A stretch of 28,477 bases of DNA from an uncultured Bacteroidaceae bacterium (GCA_934394435.1 CAKRRN010000030.1:1-28477), one strand, 5' to 3'; shown: positions 7,829 to 16,792, numbered from the stretch's first letter. A program made the numbers and translations. Notes: generated by a model from the letters alone, not told the origin.

Positions 7829-9148
7829 ATGAGAAAAGTACTGTTGACGCTCATCCTCGCATTGGGAGTAGGTAGCGTGTTTGCTCAGTCTGGAGAAGAC
7901 AAGGCAAAGGCAAAGGCCGATGCCGCAGCTCTGAAGGCAGCTCAGAAAGAAGCAAAAAATCAGGTAAAGGAGGCTCAGAAAATTAAGGATGCCATCTATC
8001 TCAAGATTCAAGAGAAAACTGCACAAAATCCAGAGATACTGAGCGAGTGTAAAAAAGGTCAGGAAGTGCTTCAGAAAGCCATCAAGAGTGGATTATTGGA
8101 TGAAGATAAGCTTGGAGAAAACTACAAGTTAAGTACCGAGCTGGCTATGTATCCTCTGAATATCATGCTTGAGCAGGCCAGTGGCAAACAGCCTTTCGAT
8201 ACACTGTATTTTTATGACAACTTAAAGTGTTTGACTGATGGCTTGCACAACGAACTGAAGTACACTAAGGTAACCAAGGGCGAGACAGGAAATGAAGCAC
8301 AGCTTAAAGCCAAAAAGATACAGTTGTCACAGTGCGGTGACTATTATATCTATGCTGCTCAGTTCGAAGGTTCCTGCAAACGTTATGACCGTGCTATAGA
8401 GGCTTACGACCGTGCGCTAAATTACAAGACCGCTTATCCTGAAATTGCCGATATCTGTGAGTTGCGTATATCAAATCCACAGATTGCCTACTATGCTTAT
8501 CATATGGCTCATGAGGCAAAGCTTTATGATGTGATGGACAAATATTACGACGAAGCCGTACAGTTTGCAGAGGGAGCGGAAGGCACCAAGCAGGTAAAAC
8601 TGGCAAGCTATCTTGAGCGGAAAGATACAGTGGCATGGGCAAAGGCTGCCCACGATATCACTCTGAAGGAGCCCAGTAAGAATGAGGACCTCATTCAGAT
8701 CTTGCTTGCCTACTATCAGAAACATGGTATGGATAAGATGATGGCATATGCGGACGAGGTTTTAGCTGTAGACAACAATGTGCTTATTGCCAACTATGGT
8801 AAGGGCTATGTATATTTCGCTCAAGAGAAGTATGACGAGGCATTGGCTTGCTATGTGAAGTGTACAGAAATAAAGCCGGACTATTATGATGCTTGGTATC
8901 AGGCAGGTCTGTGTAAGTTCCGTCAGGCTTTGGCAAAGAATGCAACCATAAGCAATATCAAGAATCAAGTGAAGGCTAAGCAAACCCTTGAGGAGACAAA
9001 GAAACTGTTCGGCTTGGCTATTCCTTATTTTGAGAAAGCTCGTGAGTGTGCTCCTAATGAGCCACAGAAATGGGCGTATGAGTTGAAGCAGTGCTACAGT
9101 GTGACAGGACAGGCTGCCAAGGCTGCTGAAATGGATAAACTGCTGTAA
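7829..9148 (+). CDS. Secreted TPR protein, first of two paralogues
   Basis: A 439-residue exported protein. The N-terminus MRKVLLTLILALGVGSVFAQ is a signal peptide with likely cleavage after VFA (residue 19). A Lys/Ala-rich stretch (about 24-50) follows, then helical repeats. TPR-like units are visible around the segments YDRAIEAYDRALNYK and GYVYFAQEKYDEALACYVKCTEIKPDYYDAWYQAG, typical of protein-protein scaffolds, probably periplasmic. No enzymatic motif is seen. The gene begins 58 bases after gyrA with no clear promoter, so it may be read through from gyrA. The C-terminal 150 residues align by eye with those of the next gene at 9514. Confidence 0.85.
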   Translation: MRKVLLTLILALGVGSVFAQSGEDKAKAKADAAALKAAQKEAKNQVKEAQKIKDAIYLKIQEKTAQNPEILSECKKGQEVLQKAIKSGLLDEDKLGENYKLSTELAMYPLNIMLEQASGKQPFDTLYFYDNLKCLTDGLHNELKYTKVTKGETGNEAQLKAKKIQLSQCGDYYIYAAQFEGSCKRYDRAIEAYDRALNYKTAYPEIADICELRISNPQIAYYAYHMAHEAKLYDVMDKYYDEAVQFAEGAEGTKQVKLASYLERKDTVAWAKAAHDITLKEPSKNEDLIQILLAYYQKHGMDKMMAYADEVLAVDNNVLIANYGKGYVYFAQEKYDEALACYVKCTEIKPDYYDAWYQAGLCKFRQALAKNATISNIKNQVKAKQTLEETKKLFGLAIPYFEKARECAPNEPQKWAYELKQCYSVTGQAAKAAEMDKLL

Positions 9149-9189
9149 GAGAGAATATCATCTCATATAATATAGAGAAGGAAGATAAT

Positions 9190-9231
9190 ACGGGATGACA
9201 TCTGCCTCATGCAGGTTGGGTGCCACCCCGT
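9190..9231 (+). other. Possible structured RNA or terminator
   Basis: ACGGG (9190-9194) can pair with CCCGT (9227-9231); inside are CTGC/GCAG (9202-9205 with 9211-9214) and GGGT/ACCC (9218-9221 with 9225-9228). The last helix shares two bases with the outer one, so the two cannot form fully together. A TTGCTTCTTTTC stretch follows, which would suit a terminator. I do not recognise a known riboswitch. Confidence 0.35.
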
Positions 9232-9499
9232 TGCTTCTTTTCATAGGATATTCGTGATGGGCTCTGCAAACATATCTTTATAAAGAAGAGAGAGAACATA
9301 CGCGTGTGTAAGGTTTGCTGCAAAAGAAACAAAAGGAACAAGAGCAGAATAGGCAACATATGTAATGAGAAAAAGCAGCAGACTTAATAAATGCCAAATC
9401 GGTTGTCGAGCCGAAACTAAGAGACTGTCTCTCTGAGGGATGTTTCTTAATGATCGATTGGGGTTAAGTATTAGGGTGAAAGATTTTTTTTGAATTAGG

Positions 9500-9507
9500 T
9501 AAATTTG
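9500..9507 (+). promoter_or_regulatory. Possible -7 box for the second TPR gene
   Basis: TAAATTTG fits TAnnTTTG exactly, but no good TTTG lies 19-22 bases upstream (TTG at 9458-9460 is too far). A start about 7 bases downstream would fall on or next to the ATG at 9514, implying a nearly leaderless message. Confidence 0.3.
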
Positions 9508-9513
9508 TTCAGG

Positions 9514-10785
9514 ATGAGGAGATTATTCATTATAGCGCTTCTATCCTTGGGTTGCGTGACAAATTGTATGTCGGCAGCCAAGAAAGAAAAGGTACAGAAG
9601 CCAACCAAGATGTCCACGCTCTTCAAGGCCGCCTCAACAGCCATCAAGAATGCCTCTGGTCAGGATGGTGCCAGGACAAACTTGATAAATGCATTACCTC
9701 GTACGGATCTTAAAAATAAAGACCGTGCTGAGATTTATTATACTTCTGCTCGTTTGTACGAATCAGTCAATAGCGTAGAAAACAGAAAGGCGTATCTTAA
9801 GCAGCAGTATGATACAGCGCTGTTTTTTAATTCCTTACTCAATATGTATGAGGAATTGCGCCTGTGTGACAGTGTTGATGCGGTACCCAATGCACAAGAG
9901 CGAGTGAGGTTGAGATATTCTAAGAAAACATCAGAACTCAGGCACAAGTACCTTAAAAATATATTGAATGGAGGAAAGTTTTTCCTGAAAAAAGGAAACT
10001 ATCCTGTTGCGTATGGATTTATGGACGCGTATTATACGCATGCCACAAATCGTAGAGACACAATACTATCCAAGATTGCTTATCAAGCAGCTCTGTGTGG
10101 CTACCTTTCTGGCAATCCTACGCGTACGTTGAAGTATGTAGACAAAGCTATCGAAGCTGCCACTCGAGGTGACAAGCCTATCCTCCAAGAATATAAAGTA
10201 CGTACATATGCCATGCTGAAGAACGATTCGGCTTGGGTTAGGGAACTTCATACGGGGGTCAATCTTTATCCTGAGTATGATTTCTTTTTTGTAAATCTTG
10301 TAGATTGGTTTGATTCCCACCGTATGATAAAAGAGGGAATCGCTTTAGCCGATTCGCTTATAAAAGTTGTTTCTCCAGATAAGGCCCTTTACTGGTATAC
10401 AAAATGCAAGATGGAACTCTTGGATAACAAGTATGAAGAATGCATAGCATTTGCGGATAGTACTATTCATCGTGATCCAGCTTTCGTAGATGCTTATTAT
10501 AATAAAGGCATTTCGTATCTGAATCTTGCTGTTATCAAACAGGAGTCCGCTTGTACGAACGTTCAAGATGCCCGTTATGCACAGGATAGAGCAGCCATAC
10601 AGAATTTCTATAAATGTGCTATGCCTGCTATGCAAAAGGTTCGGGAGCTGCAACCAGATAAAACAGATCGGTGGGCTCCACCTCTTTATCGCATCTACCT
10701 GTTCTTGAATATGGGCAAGGAGTTTGACGAAGTAGATAAACTTTTGAAAAAAGCTGCTGCGGAGAAGGCTAAAAACAAGAGTTAG
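9514..10785 (+). CDS. Exported TPR protein, second of two paralogues
   Basis: A 423-residue protein starting MRRLFIIALLSLGCVTNCMSA, a signal sequence. The two Cys residues make a lipoprotein signal possible, but neither sits in a clean lipobox, so signal peptidase I cleavage after MSA is equally likely. I use the ATG at 9514; a TTG at 9505 is in frame but falls in the putative -7 box. TPR-like helices are visible, for example the segments KCKMELLDNKYEECIAFADS and HRDPAFVDAYYNKGISYLNLA. The C-terminal half matches the protein at 7829 in repeat order and in the closing EFDEVDKLL, so the two are tandem paralogues. The function is unknown; a periplasmic scaffold is plausible. Confidence 0.83.
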   Translation: MRRLFIIALLSLGCVTNCMSAAKKEKVQKPTKMSTLFKAASTAIKNASGQDGARTNLINALPRTDLKNKDRAEIYYTSARLYESVNSVENRKAYLKQQYDTALFFNSLLNMYEELRLCDSVDAVPNAQERVRLRYSKKTSELRHKYLKNILNGGKFFLKKGNYPVAYGFMDAYYTHATNRRDTILSKIAYQAALCGYLSGNPTRTLKYVDKAIEAATRGDKPILQEYKVRTYAMLKNDSAWVRELHTGVNLYPEYDFFFVNLVDWFDSHRMIKEGIALADSLIKVVSPDKALYWYTKCKMELLDNKYEECIAFADSTIHRDPAFVDAYYNKGISYLNLAVIKQESACTNVQDARYAQDRAAIQNFYKCAMPAMQKVRELQPDKTDRWAPPLYRIYLFLNMGKEFDEVDKLLKKAAAEKAKNKS

Positions 10786-10810
10786 TCTGTCAGGAAATAA
10801 TGGAGAAGGA

Positions 10811-10915
10811 AACGAAAACGTTGGATTCCATCCTTCGTTTTCTCGCTATGGTAAAAGTGAAGCGAGCTACGCTTTACTCACTTGGCTTAACGAAAACGTT
10901 GGATTTCATCCTTGG
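10811..10915 (+). repeat. Intergenic two-hairpin repeat, locus A (one and a third units)
   Basis: The sequence AACGAAAACGTTGGAT.. starts at 10811 and recurs at 10889, a period of 78. It is the same element as the 79-base array at 17555-17766. Each unit holds hairpin 1 (GAAAACG-TT-GGAT / ATCC-TT-CGTTTTC) and hairpin 2 (AAGCG-AGCTA-CGCTT). In the first copy the loop of hairpin 1 is one base shorter but both arms are intact. It fills most of the space between the second TPR gene and the ydfG-like gene. Confidence 0.85.
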
Positions 10916-10938
10916 ATTGATAATAATAAATATGTAAG

Positions 10939-11700
10939 ATGGAACGCAAATTGAAGGTTTTGATTACTGGAGCTACAAGTGGGATTGGGGCTGCCTGTGC
11001 GCATAAATTTGCACAAGCGGGATATGACTTGATATTGACGGGACGAAGAGAGAAACTTCTGCAAGGGCTGAAACAAGAACTGGAGCAGGATGGTGTAGAA
11101 GTCCTAACGCTCGTCTTTGATGTAAGAGATACCCAGAGGGCTTGTCAGATGATTTCTAACCTGCCAGAATACTGGAAGGAGATTGATGTGTTGGTCAATA
11201 ATGCCGGTCTTGCCCGTGGTTTGGAACCAGAATATGAGGGAGACATAGAGGATTGGAATGAGATGATAGATACAAACATAAAGGGCTTGCTTACGATGAC
11301 TCGTCTGATTGTGCCACAGATGGTAAAACGGGGTAGAGGTCATGTCGTCAATATCGGTTCTGTGGCAGGTGATGCAGCCTATGCAGGTGGAAATGTATAT
11401 TGTGCCACGAAGGCAGCTGTCAAAGCGTTGTCAGACGGATTGAGAATAGATGTTGCTGATACGAACATACGCGTAACGAATATCAAACCAGGCTTGGTGG
11501 AAACCAATTTCTCTAATATCCGATTCCATGGCGATGACGAAAGGGCAAGCAAGGTTTATCAAGGTATCAAACCTTTGACAGGAGACGATATAGCTGATGT
11601 GGTCTTGTATGTCACACAGGCTCCCGAACATGTGCAGATAGCGGAGGTGTTAGTGCTTGCCACTCATCAAGCAAGTGGAAGTGTGATACATAGAGCATAA
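10939..11700 (+). CDS. ydfG: YdfG-like NADP-dependent short-chain dehydrogenase
   Basis: A 253-residue classical short-chain dehydrogenase. E. coli YdfG oxidises L-allo-threonine, L-serine and other 3-hydroxy acids and reduces malonic semialdehyde. The cofactor motif TGATSGIG is at 10-17, and the Arg pair in TGRR (34-37) favours NADP(H). NNAG (87-90), catalytic Ser 141, Tyr 154 and Lys 158 (YCATK) are all present. The match to E. coli YdfG as I remember it is extensive, including EDWNEMIDTNIKGL, YAGGNVY and a C-terminal VHR-like end. The gene follows the intergenic repeat, with its start 24 bases after it. The next gene is preceded by its own promoter, so this one appears to stand alone. Confidence 0.9.
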   Translation: MERKLKVLITGATSGIGAACAHKFAQAGYDLILTGRREKLLQGLKQELEQDGVEVLTLVFDVRDTQRACQMISNLPEYWKEIDVLVNNAGLARGLEPEYEGDIEDWNEMIDTNIKGLLTMTRLIVPQMVKRGRGHVVNIGSVAGDAAYAGGNVYCATKAAVKALSDGLRIDVADTNIRVTNIKPGLVETNFSNIRFHGDDERASKVYQGIKPLTGDDIADVVLYVTQAPEHVQIAEVLVLATHQASGSVIHRA

Positions 11701-11710
11701 AAACATCTTA

Positions 11711-11745
11711 TTTTGAGGCAAGGAATAGAAAAATAATTAATTTTG
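11711..11745 (+). promoter_or_regulatory. Bacteroidetes-type promoter of the CotH cluster
   Basis: TTTTG (11711-11715), a spacer of 22 bases and TAATTTTG (11738-11745) fit the consensus with slightly long spacing. Transcription would start near 11752 and could cover the four genes to 17511. Confidence 0.6.
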
Positions 11746-11829
11746 CAAAATAAATAAGATACTACAAACAAAATGCCTTGGGCTTCCTTCGTGTTTCACA
11801 GAGGAAATAAATGTGTAAATAATAGGATT

Positions 11830-14802
11830 ATGGATAGAAGACAAATCTCGATAATGCTTGTGTTCGGCGTGTTGCTATTGGTAAGTACGGAGCTAATGGC
11901 TGTATCGTACTCGGATAGTAATGATAAACTGAGTTTGCCTTTCAAGACAACCACTTTGAAAAATGGTGCTTTCCCATCTGATGCGCGGTGGTATACTATT
12001 CGGGTGTCTGGTGGAAAGGTATGGGAGGCCAGTGACAAGGAGGTCGTCTGTTCCATTCCCACAGCCGAAATGACAGATGCTAATTACTTCTGTTTTGTTG
12101 GTGACAATACAGATGGATTTCACATTTACAACCGTCTGTTGGGTCCCGAATATGTCTTGTGTTGTGCCAGCAGTACAAGCCACGAACCTTTGGTGCCTGT
12201 CTTAAAAAGTTCTGCTTCCGAACCATCGACCCTAAAGATAAGCAAAAATGCAGATGGGTATAATTTCTATTATCCAGGAAATACTATAGCTTGTGTCAAT
12301 GATTTGCATGGTGATGGAGTTTTGACCTTGTGGACATCACAGGCCGCTCCTAATGCGGTTGGCTGCCGTATGTATGTCAGCGAGGTGGATTTAGACATGC
12401 TTGAGCCTGTACAAGAAGAGGGCGTGCCTTTTCGATGCACGCGAATAAAGGACGGTAAGTTTGCCACCAATACACATTGGTATACGATTGATATCCGTTC
12501 TGGGAAACTATTGCAAGCCTCTTCTGATCAAGTGCTTTGTAATGCAGAACCCATCAGCAAGAGTCATCTGTGGTGCTTTACGGGTAGCAAGACAGAAGGG
12601 TTTACCGCTTATAACTATGCTTTTGGTACGCGTTATACAGCGCAGGTCGCTTCTTCTGATAATGAGTCGATTCTGAAAATGGTGGCTTCCAATTCGACCT
12701 CAACCAAAGGGTCATCTGTTTTCTTCTTGTCACAAAACAGTTGCGGAGGATATAATTTCTATTTTCCAGGGAAACCTAATGTCTGTTGGAATGATTTTGG
12801 AGCCAGAGGCTATGTTGCCTTGTGGAATAGCGAGAATGCTCCTTATGACAATGGATCGAACATGTTGTTTACGGAGTATGACCCAAAGGATTTGCCTCAA
12901 GAACCAGCTGTGGACAGTACGGCATGGATGCCGTTGACAGGTGATGTTACGTATATCTATATGAAAGATGGGAGTATAGAAGCATTTCCTAATGAGTATG
13001 TCATTTCTCAAAGTACATCTGGAGGAAAAATTTCTGTACTTGCAAAAAATGGAAGCAAATACACCTATGAGAGCGATAAGGTGGACAGCGTTAGCAAGCA
13101 TGCTCCTGCAGATATCCCGCAGATAATCAGTTATAAGTTCAATAATAAGTTCAACGATATGCTGATGCAAGATGCACAGGGCGTCTTCATAGATTCGTCT
13201 CATATATCTGTTGAAGTGGGAAGTATTGGGAAAAGGCTTGTGGCAAGTGTGAAGACTTCTTGTGAGGACGCGTTAGTCTATATAGGCGACTCTCTGCAGA
13301 AGAGTAAGTGCTCGTCGAGACGTTTCCATTCGCCTGTCACCTATACTGTTAGCATGCCTGGATGGAGAATGCTCAGACGCGATATGGATGGCGTGTATGG
13401 GATGCATCCTTTTGGCAATGAATATCAAGTAAATGTAACCTATTTGTCTGACAAACCTACTACAGAGTTTGGTGTGCCTGTTGTTTATATTACCACAGAT
13501 GACGGTACTATGATTACGAGCAAGGCGCGTTACTGGAGTGCTAAAATCAGTATTGATGGAGCAGGTTTTTTACCAGATATGCCAGAGACCGCTATGAGCA
13601 TAAAGGGTCGTGGTAATAGTTCTTGGCTGGGAAGTGGCGGTAAGAATCCGTATCGCATAAAATTTGAGAGCAAACAGAAACCTTTGGGTATGAAGGCTGG
13701 TAAGAACTGGAATCTGATAGCTAATAGCCAAAGAGAATCCATGACCACGAATATTATCGGTTCGCGTGTGGCAGAGATGGTCGGATGTGCTGCAGCCAAC
13801 CATTTCCTTCCTGTCGAACTCTACATAAATGGGTTGTATCAGGGATCTTATACTTTGACAGAGAAAGTGGGCTTCTCCAATAATAGTATTGATTTGCAAG
13901 ATGAATCAAATGCAGTCTTGCTTGAGCTGGATACCTATTACGACGAGAAGTTCAAGTTCAAGACCACAAGATATGGTTTGCCAGTAAATGTCAAGTACCC
14001 AGAGTTTGGCACAGATGAAACAAACTTGAGCCTTTCTGTCGTCTCGAAGCATTTCAATCAAGTAACAAATGCCATACAGCGTATGCAACCTATTGATGAT
14101 TTGGTTGACCCTGTTTACTTAGCTCGTTTCTTGATGGTGAACGATTTGATTTTTAATCAAGAGCTCTCTCATCCAAAGAGTACGTTCCTCTACAATGAGA
14201 ATTTGTTGAGTGATACGGCACGTTATATTTTCGGTCCTGTCTGGGACTGTGACTGGGGTTTTGGCTATCAATCGCAGGGCAATTATTTCTATACAGATGC
14301 AGAGACTGACTATTATAATTCTCCTACGGCACCTTCTACTGGAAAGGCTTTTCTTAAGGCTTTACGTTATAATTCGGGGGAAGAGCTAAACAAGCAGTAT
14401 TATAGAGTATGGACGGACTTTGTCCAAAATCATTTGTCGGAGCTTCTGGAATATCTGGATGATTATTATAGAGTAGCTGCGCAATCTTTCGACCACGATA
14501 ATACTCTTTGGTACAGTGGTGGAAGTGACGTTTATTCCAGAGTTACCCAAAGAAGTAAGCAATGGCTTCAGAAAAGGGCCGATTTCGTATACGATTATCT
14601 TGCCAATACGCTGGGATATGCAGAAAAAGGCTATTTGGATCCAGATGTTCCTGATGGGGTAGATATTGTAGTACAGGAACGCGATAAACAGACAAATATC
14701 AAAGGTATATTTGATTTGTATGGTCGTAAGGTAGGAGATGACCTGCAGTCTTTGCCTTCTGGTATATATATACAGAATGGGATTAAGATTTTCAAAAAGT
14801 GA
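11830..14802 (+). CDS. Secreted CotH-kinase family protein with duplicated N-terminal domain
   Basis: A 990-residue exported protein. I start at the ATG at 11830, giving the signal peptide MDRRQISIMLVFGVLLLVSTELMA; the upstream ATG at 11773 would add 19 polar residues. Residues about 37-187 and 200-350 are two copies of one domain (WYTI..GK..AS....C, then GYNFYxPG....C.ND....G...LW). A linker region follows. The CotH domain runs from about 589 (MSIKGRGNSSW) to 880 and has LxxKVGFSNNSIDL, the MVNDLIFNQE segment and WDCDWGFG with Asp 806 and Asp 808. Spore-coat CotH is a protein kinase using these acidic residues; bacterial relatives may modify other substrates. The last 30 residues (DLYGRKV ... 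LPSGIYIQNG) resemble a type IX secretion sorting domain. An ATP-grasp gene follows after 17 bases. Confidence 0.85.
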   Translation: MDRRQISIMLVFGVLLLVSTELMAVSYSDSNDKLSLPFKTTTLKNGAFPSDARWYTIRVSGGKVWEASDKEVVCSIPTAEMTDANYFCFVGDNTDGFHIYNRLLGPEYVLCCASSTSHEPLVPVLKSSASEPSTLKISKNADGYNFYYPGNTIACVNDLHGDGVLTLWTSQAAPNAVGCRMYVSEVDLDMLEPVQEEGVPFRCTRIKDGKFATNTHWYTIDIRSGKLLQASSDQVLCNAEPISKSHLWCFTGSKTEGFTAYNYAFGTRYTAQVASSDNESILKMVASNSTSTKGSSVFFLSQNSCGGYNFYFPGKPNVCWNDFGARGYVALWNSENAPYDNGSNMLFTEYDPKDLPQEPAVDSTAWMPLTGDVTYIYMKDGSIEAFPNEYVISQSTSGGKISVLAKNGSKYTYESDKVDSVSKHAPADIPQIISYKFNNKFNDMLMQDAQGVFIDSSHISVEVGSIGKRLVASVKTSCEDALVYIGDSLQKSKCSSRRFHSPVTYTVSMPGWRMLRRDMDGVYGMHPFGNEYQVNVTYLSDKPTTEFGVPVVYITTDDGTMITSKARYWSAKISIDGAGFLPDMPETAMSIKGRGNSSWLGSGGKNPYRIKFESKQKPLGMKAGKNWNLIANSQRESMTTNIIGSRVAEMVGCAAANHFLPVELYINGLYQGSYTLTEKVGFSNNSIDLQDESNAVLLELDTYYDEKFKFKTTRYGLPVNVKYPEFGTDETNLSLSVVSKHFNQVTNAIQRMQPIDDLVDPVYLARFLMVNDLIFNQELSHPKSTFLYNENLLSDTARYIFGPVWDCDWGFGYQSQGNYFYTDAETDYYNSPTAPSTGKAFLKALRYNSGEELNKQYYRVWTDFVQNHLSELLEYLDDYYRVAAQSFDHDNTLWYSGGSDVYSRVTQRSKQWLQKRADFVYDYLANTLGYAEKGYLDPDVPDGVDIVVQERDKQTNIKGIFDLYGRKVGDDLQSLPSGIYIQNGIKIFKK

Positions 14803-14819
14803 ACCTAATATAGTATAAA

Positions 14820-16016
14820 ATGAATTTTGTATTCATTTCTCCAAATTTTCCGCAACATTACGCACACTTCTGCAATAGGTTGCATGCTAATGGAGTAACT
14901 GTGCTTGGTATAGGCGATGCTCCATATGATGAATTATGTGATGAGTTAAAAGCATCCCTTACGGAGTATTATAAGGTGGACAACATGGAAGATTATGCTC
15001 AGATGTACCGTGCTGTAGCATATTTTGCATGGCATTATGGGCGTATAGACTGGATTGAAAGCAATAACGAATATTGGCTTCAATTAGATGCACGTCTACG
15101 TACGGACTTCAATGTGTGTACGGGTATGAAATCCGACCGTATTGAGAGTGTGAAGGAGAAGTCCGAAATGAAGAAGTATTATGCCAAGGGTGGCATACGT
15201 ACAGCCCGACAGATAAAGGCTTCGGAAGGGCTGGATGCGGTATTACGCTTCGCTTCTGAGGCAGGTTATCCTTTGTTTGTCAAACCTGATGTGGGTGTTG
15301 GCGCTGTCAGTTCGCATAAGATAGAAAGTGAGAGTGAACTGAGACATTTCTTCACTTCTACTCAAAATGTGGAAAATTATGTTGTCGAGGAGTTTGTTAC
15401 AGGTAATATATGTACCTATGATGCTATCATTGACAGCAAGGGTGAACCACTTTTCGAGAGTATGTGTGTTTGCCCTCCCAGCATAGCTGACGTGGTGAAC
15501 TATAATCTCGACAGCACCTATTATGTGGAGAAGCACATGAGCGAGAACCTTCGGTTTTGGGGTCGTCGTACGGTGAAGGCATTTGAGGTGCAAAGTCGTT
15601 TTGTTCATCTTGAATTCTTTTGTCTTGACAGACCGCACCGTGGACTGGGCGAACAAGGAGACTTCGTCGCGCTCGAGGTAAATATGCGTCCAGGAGGTGG
15701 GTTCACTCCAGATATGATAAACTATGCTCACAGTGTGGATGTTTATAAAATTTGGGCTGATATGATAGTCTATGACAAACGTATGCAGCCAGATCCAGAA
15801 GATGATTACTATTGTGTGTTTGCCGGACGTAGAGACAACGTTACCTATGTGCTGAGCCATGAAGCAATTTTGGAAAAGTATGGCTATGCCATTCAAGAAG
15901 CTCCTGTTATACCAGCCGCACTCAGTGGAGCTATGGGCAATCAGAGTTATATTGCTCGATTCCGTACAGAAGAGGAACGAGATGGCTTCCTTTATGATGT
16001 ATGCAATCGTGCATGA
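14820..16016 (+). CDS. ATP-grasp ligase (carboxylate-amine or carboxylate-thiol type)
   Basis: A 398-residue cytosolic ATP-grasp protein. After a pre-ATP-grasp domain it shows VKPDVGVGAVSS (154-165) with the nucleotide-binding Lys 155 and a flexible glycine loop, YVVEEF (187-192) with the adenine-side Glu, HLEFF (263-267), and ALEVNMRPGG (284-293), whose Glu 286, Asn 288 and Arg 290 fit the metal and phosphate site. Such enzymes activate a carboxylate as acyl phosphate and join it to an amine. The layout resembles biotin-carboxylase or CPSase large-subunit-type ligases, but no carrier or partner for those pathways is nearby. The substrate is unknown. Placement 17 bases after a CotH gene and 41 before an esterase suggests one transcript. 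Confidence 0.85.
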   Translation: MNFVFISPNFPQHYAHFCNRLHANGVTVLGIGDAPYDELCDELKASLTEYYKVDNMEDYAQMYRAVAYFAWHYGRIDWIESNNEYWLQLDARLRTDFNVCTGMKSDRIESVKEKSEMKKYYAKGGIRTARQIKASEGLDAVLRFASEAGYPLFVKPDVGVGAVSSHKIESESELRHFFTSTQNVENYVVEEFVTGNICTYDAIIDSKGEPLFESMCVCPPSIADVVNYNLDSTYYVEKHMSENLRFWGRRTVKAFEVQSRFVHLEFFCLDRPHRGLGEQGDFVALEVNMRPGGGFTPDMINYAHSVDVYKIWADMIVYDKRMQPDPEDDYYCVFAGRRDNVTYVLSHEAILEKYGYAIQEAPVIPAALSGAMGNQSYIARFRTEEERDGFLYDVCNRA

Positions 16017-16057
16017 TTTTTTCTGGTTTATTTGTCTAATGAGAATTGTGTAAGAAG

Positions 16058-16792
16058 ATGAAGGTAGAATATCACAAGACGTGGAGTCAAAGTCTGGGAC
16101 GTGACATGGAATACAAGACCTATGGTACATCTGGTCACCTGTTGTTGGCATTTCCAAGTCAGGACGGACGTTTCTTTGATTACGAGAATTTTGGCATGGT
16201 CGATGTCTTGGCTCCGTGGATAGAGAGTGGCAAAATTAGGCTCGTATGCTGCGACAGTATTGATGCAGAGACGTGGAGCTTGAGAAGCGGTAATCCGAGA
16301 TTGCGGATCGAACTGCACGAAAAGTGGTTTCATTATATTGTGGACGAATTGCTTGCTCAGGTCAGAACGAGCAATAGTGAATCCTTTATGGTGACGGGCT
16401 GCAGCATGGGTGCGTTTCATGCTGGTAACTTCTTCTTCCGTCGTCCTGATTTGTTTGATACGGTGATTGCATTAAGTGGTCTTTATCATTCTGCTTATGG
16501 TTTTGGATCGTATCATGATGACTTGACCTATGCTAATTCACCTCAGGATTTCTTGTCAAATATGCCTGAGGATCATCCCTGGCTTACTCTGTATCGCCAG
16601 CGGCGTATTGTACTTTGTGTAGGACAAGGAAAATGGGAAGAAGAACTTCTTGACAGTACTCGTAAGATGGATGAGATTCTAAATAGAAAAGGAATTCCTG
16701 CGTGGGTGGATTATTGGGGATTTGACGTCGACCATGATTGGCCATGGTGGCGTAAGCAATTAGCTTATTTTATGCAAAACTTGGTTCCATGA
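16058..16792 (+). CDS. Esterase family alpha/beta hydrolase
   Basis: A 244-residue alpha/beta hydrolase of the esterase D-like (PF00756) type. The nucleophile elbow is GCSMG (114-118) with Ser 116; the C-terminal DVDHDWPWW supplies the likely catalytic His 226, and an Asp upstream completes the triad. No signal peptide is seen, so it is probably cytosolic. I use the ATG at 16058 instead of a TTG at 16046. The stop codon overlaps the next start (ATGA at 16789-16792), implying translational coupling with the S51 peptidase. The substrate is unknown, but coupling to a ligase and a peptidase suggests it acts on the same small molecule or peptide. Confidence 0.88.
   Translation: MKVEYHKTWSQSLGRDMEYKTYGTSGHLLLAFPSQDGRFFDYENFGMVDVLAPWIESGKIRLVCCDSIDAETWSLRSGNPRLRIELHEKWFHYIVDELLAQVRTSNSESFMVTGCSMGAFHAGNFFFRRPDLFDTVIALSGLYHSAYGFGSYHDDLTYANSPQDFLSNMPEDHPWLTLYRQRRIVLCVGQGKWEEELLDSTRKMDEILNRKGIPAWVDYWGFDVDHDWPWWRKQLAYFMQNLVP

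Larger units (their letters stand above)
9149..9513. other. 365-base gap between the two TPR genes
   Basis: No recognisable gene. The first part (9190-9231) can fold into two hairpins enclosed by or competing with an ACGGG/CCCGT helix and is followed by a T-rich stretch, so it may terminate the upstream transcript. The middle is purine-rich and unremarkable. A perfect TAnnTTTG box (9500-9507) lies immediately before the downstream gene. Confidence 0.5.

Noticed and set aside
11773..11829. Upstream ATG of the CotH gene
   Set aside because: It adds 19 polar residues in front of a good signal peptide; the ATG at 11830 fits export better.
15243..16157. 304-residue open frame on the minus strand opposite the ATP-grasp and esterase genes
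   Set aside because: It overlaps two well-supported genes and shows no domain or plausible start context.
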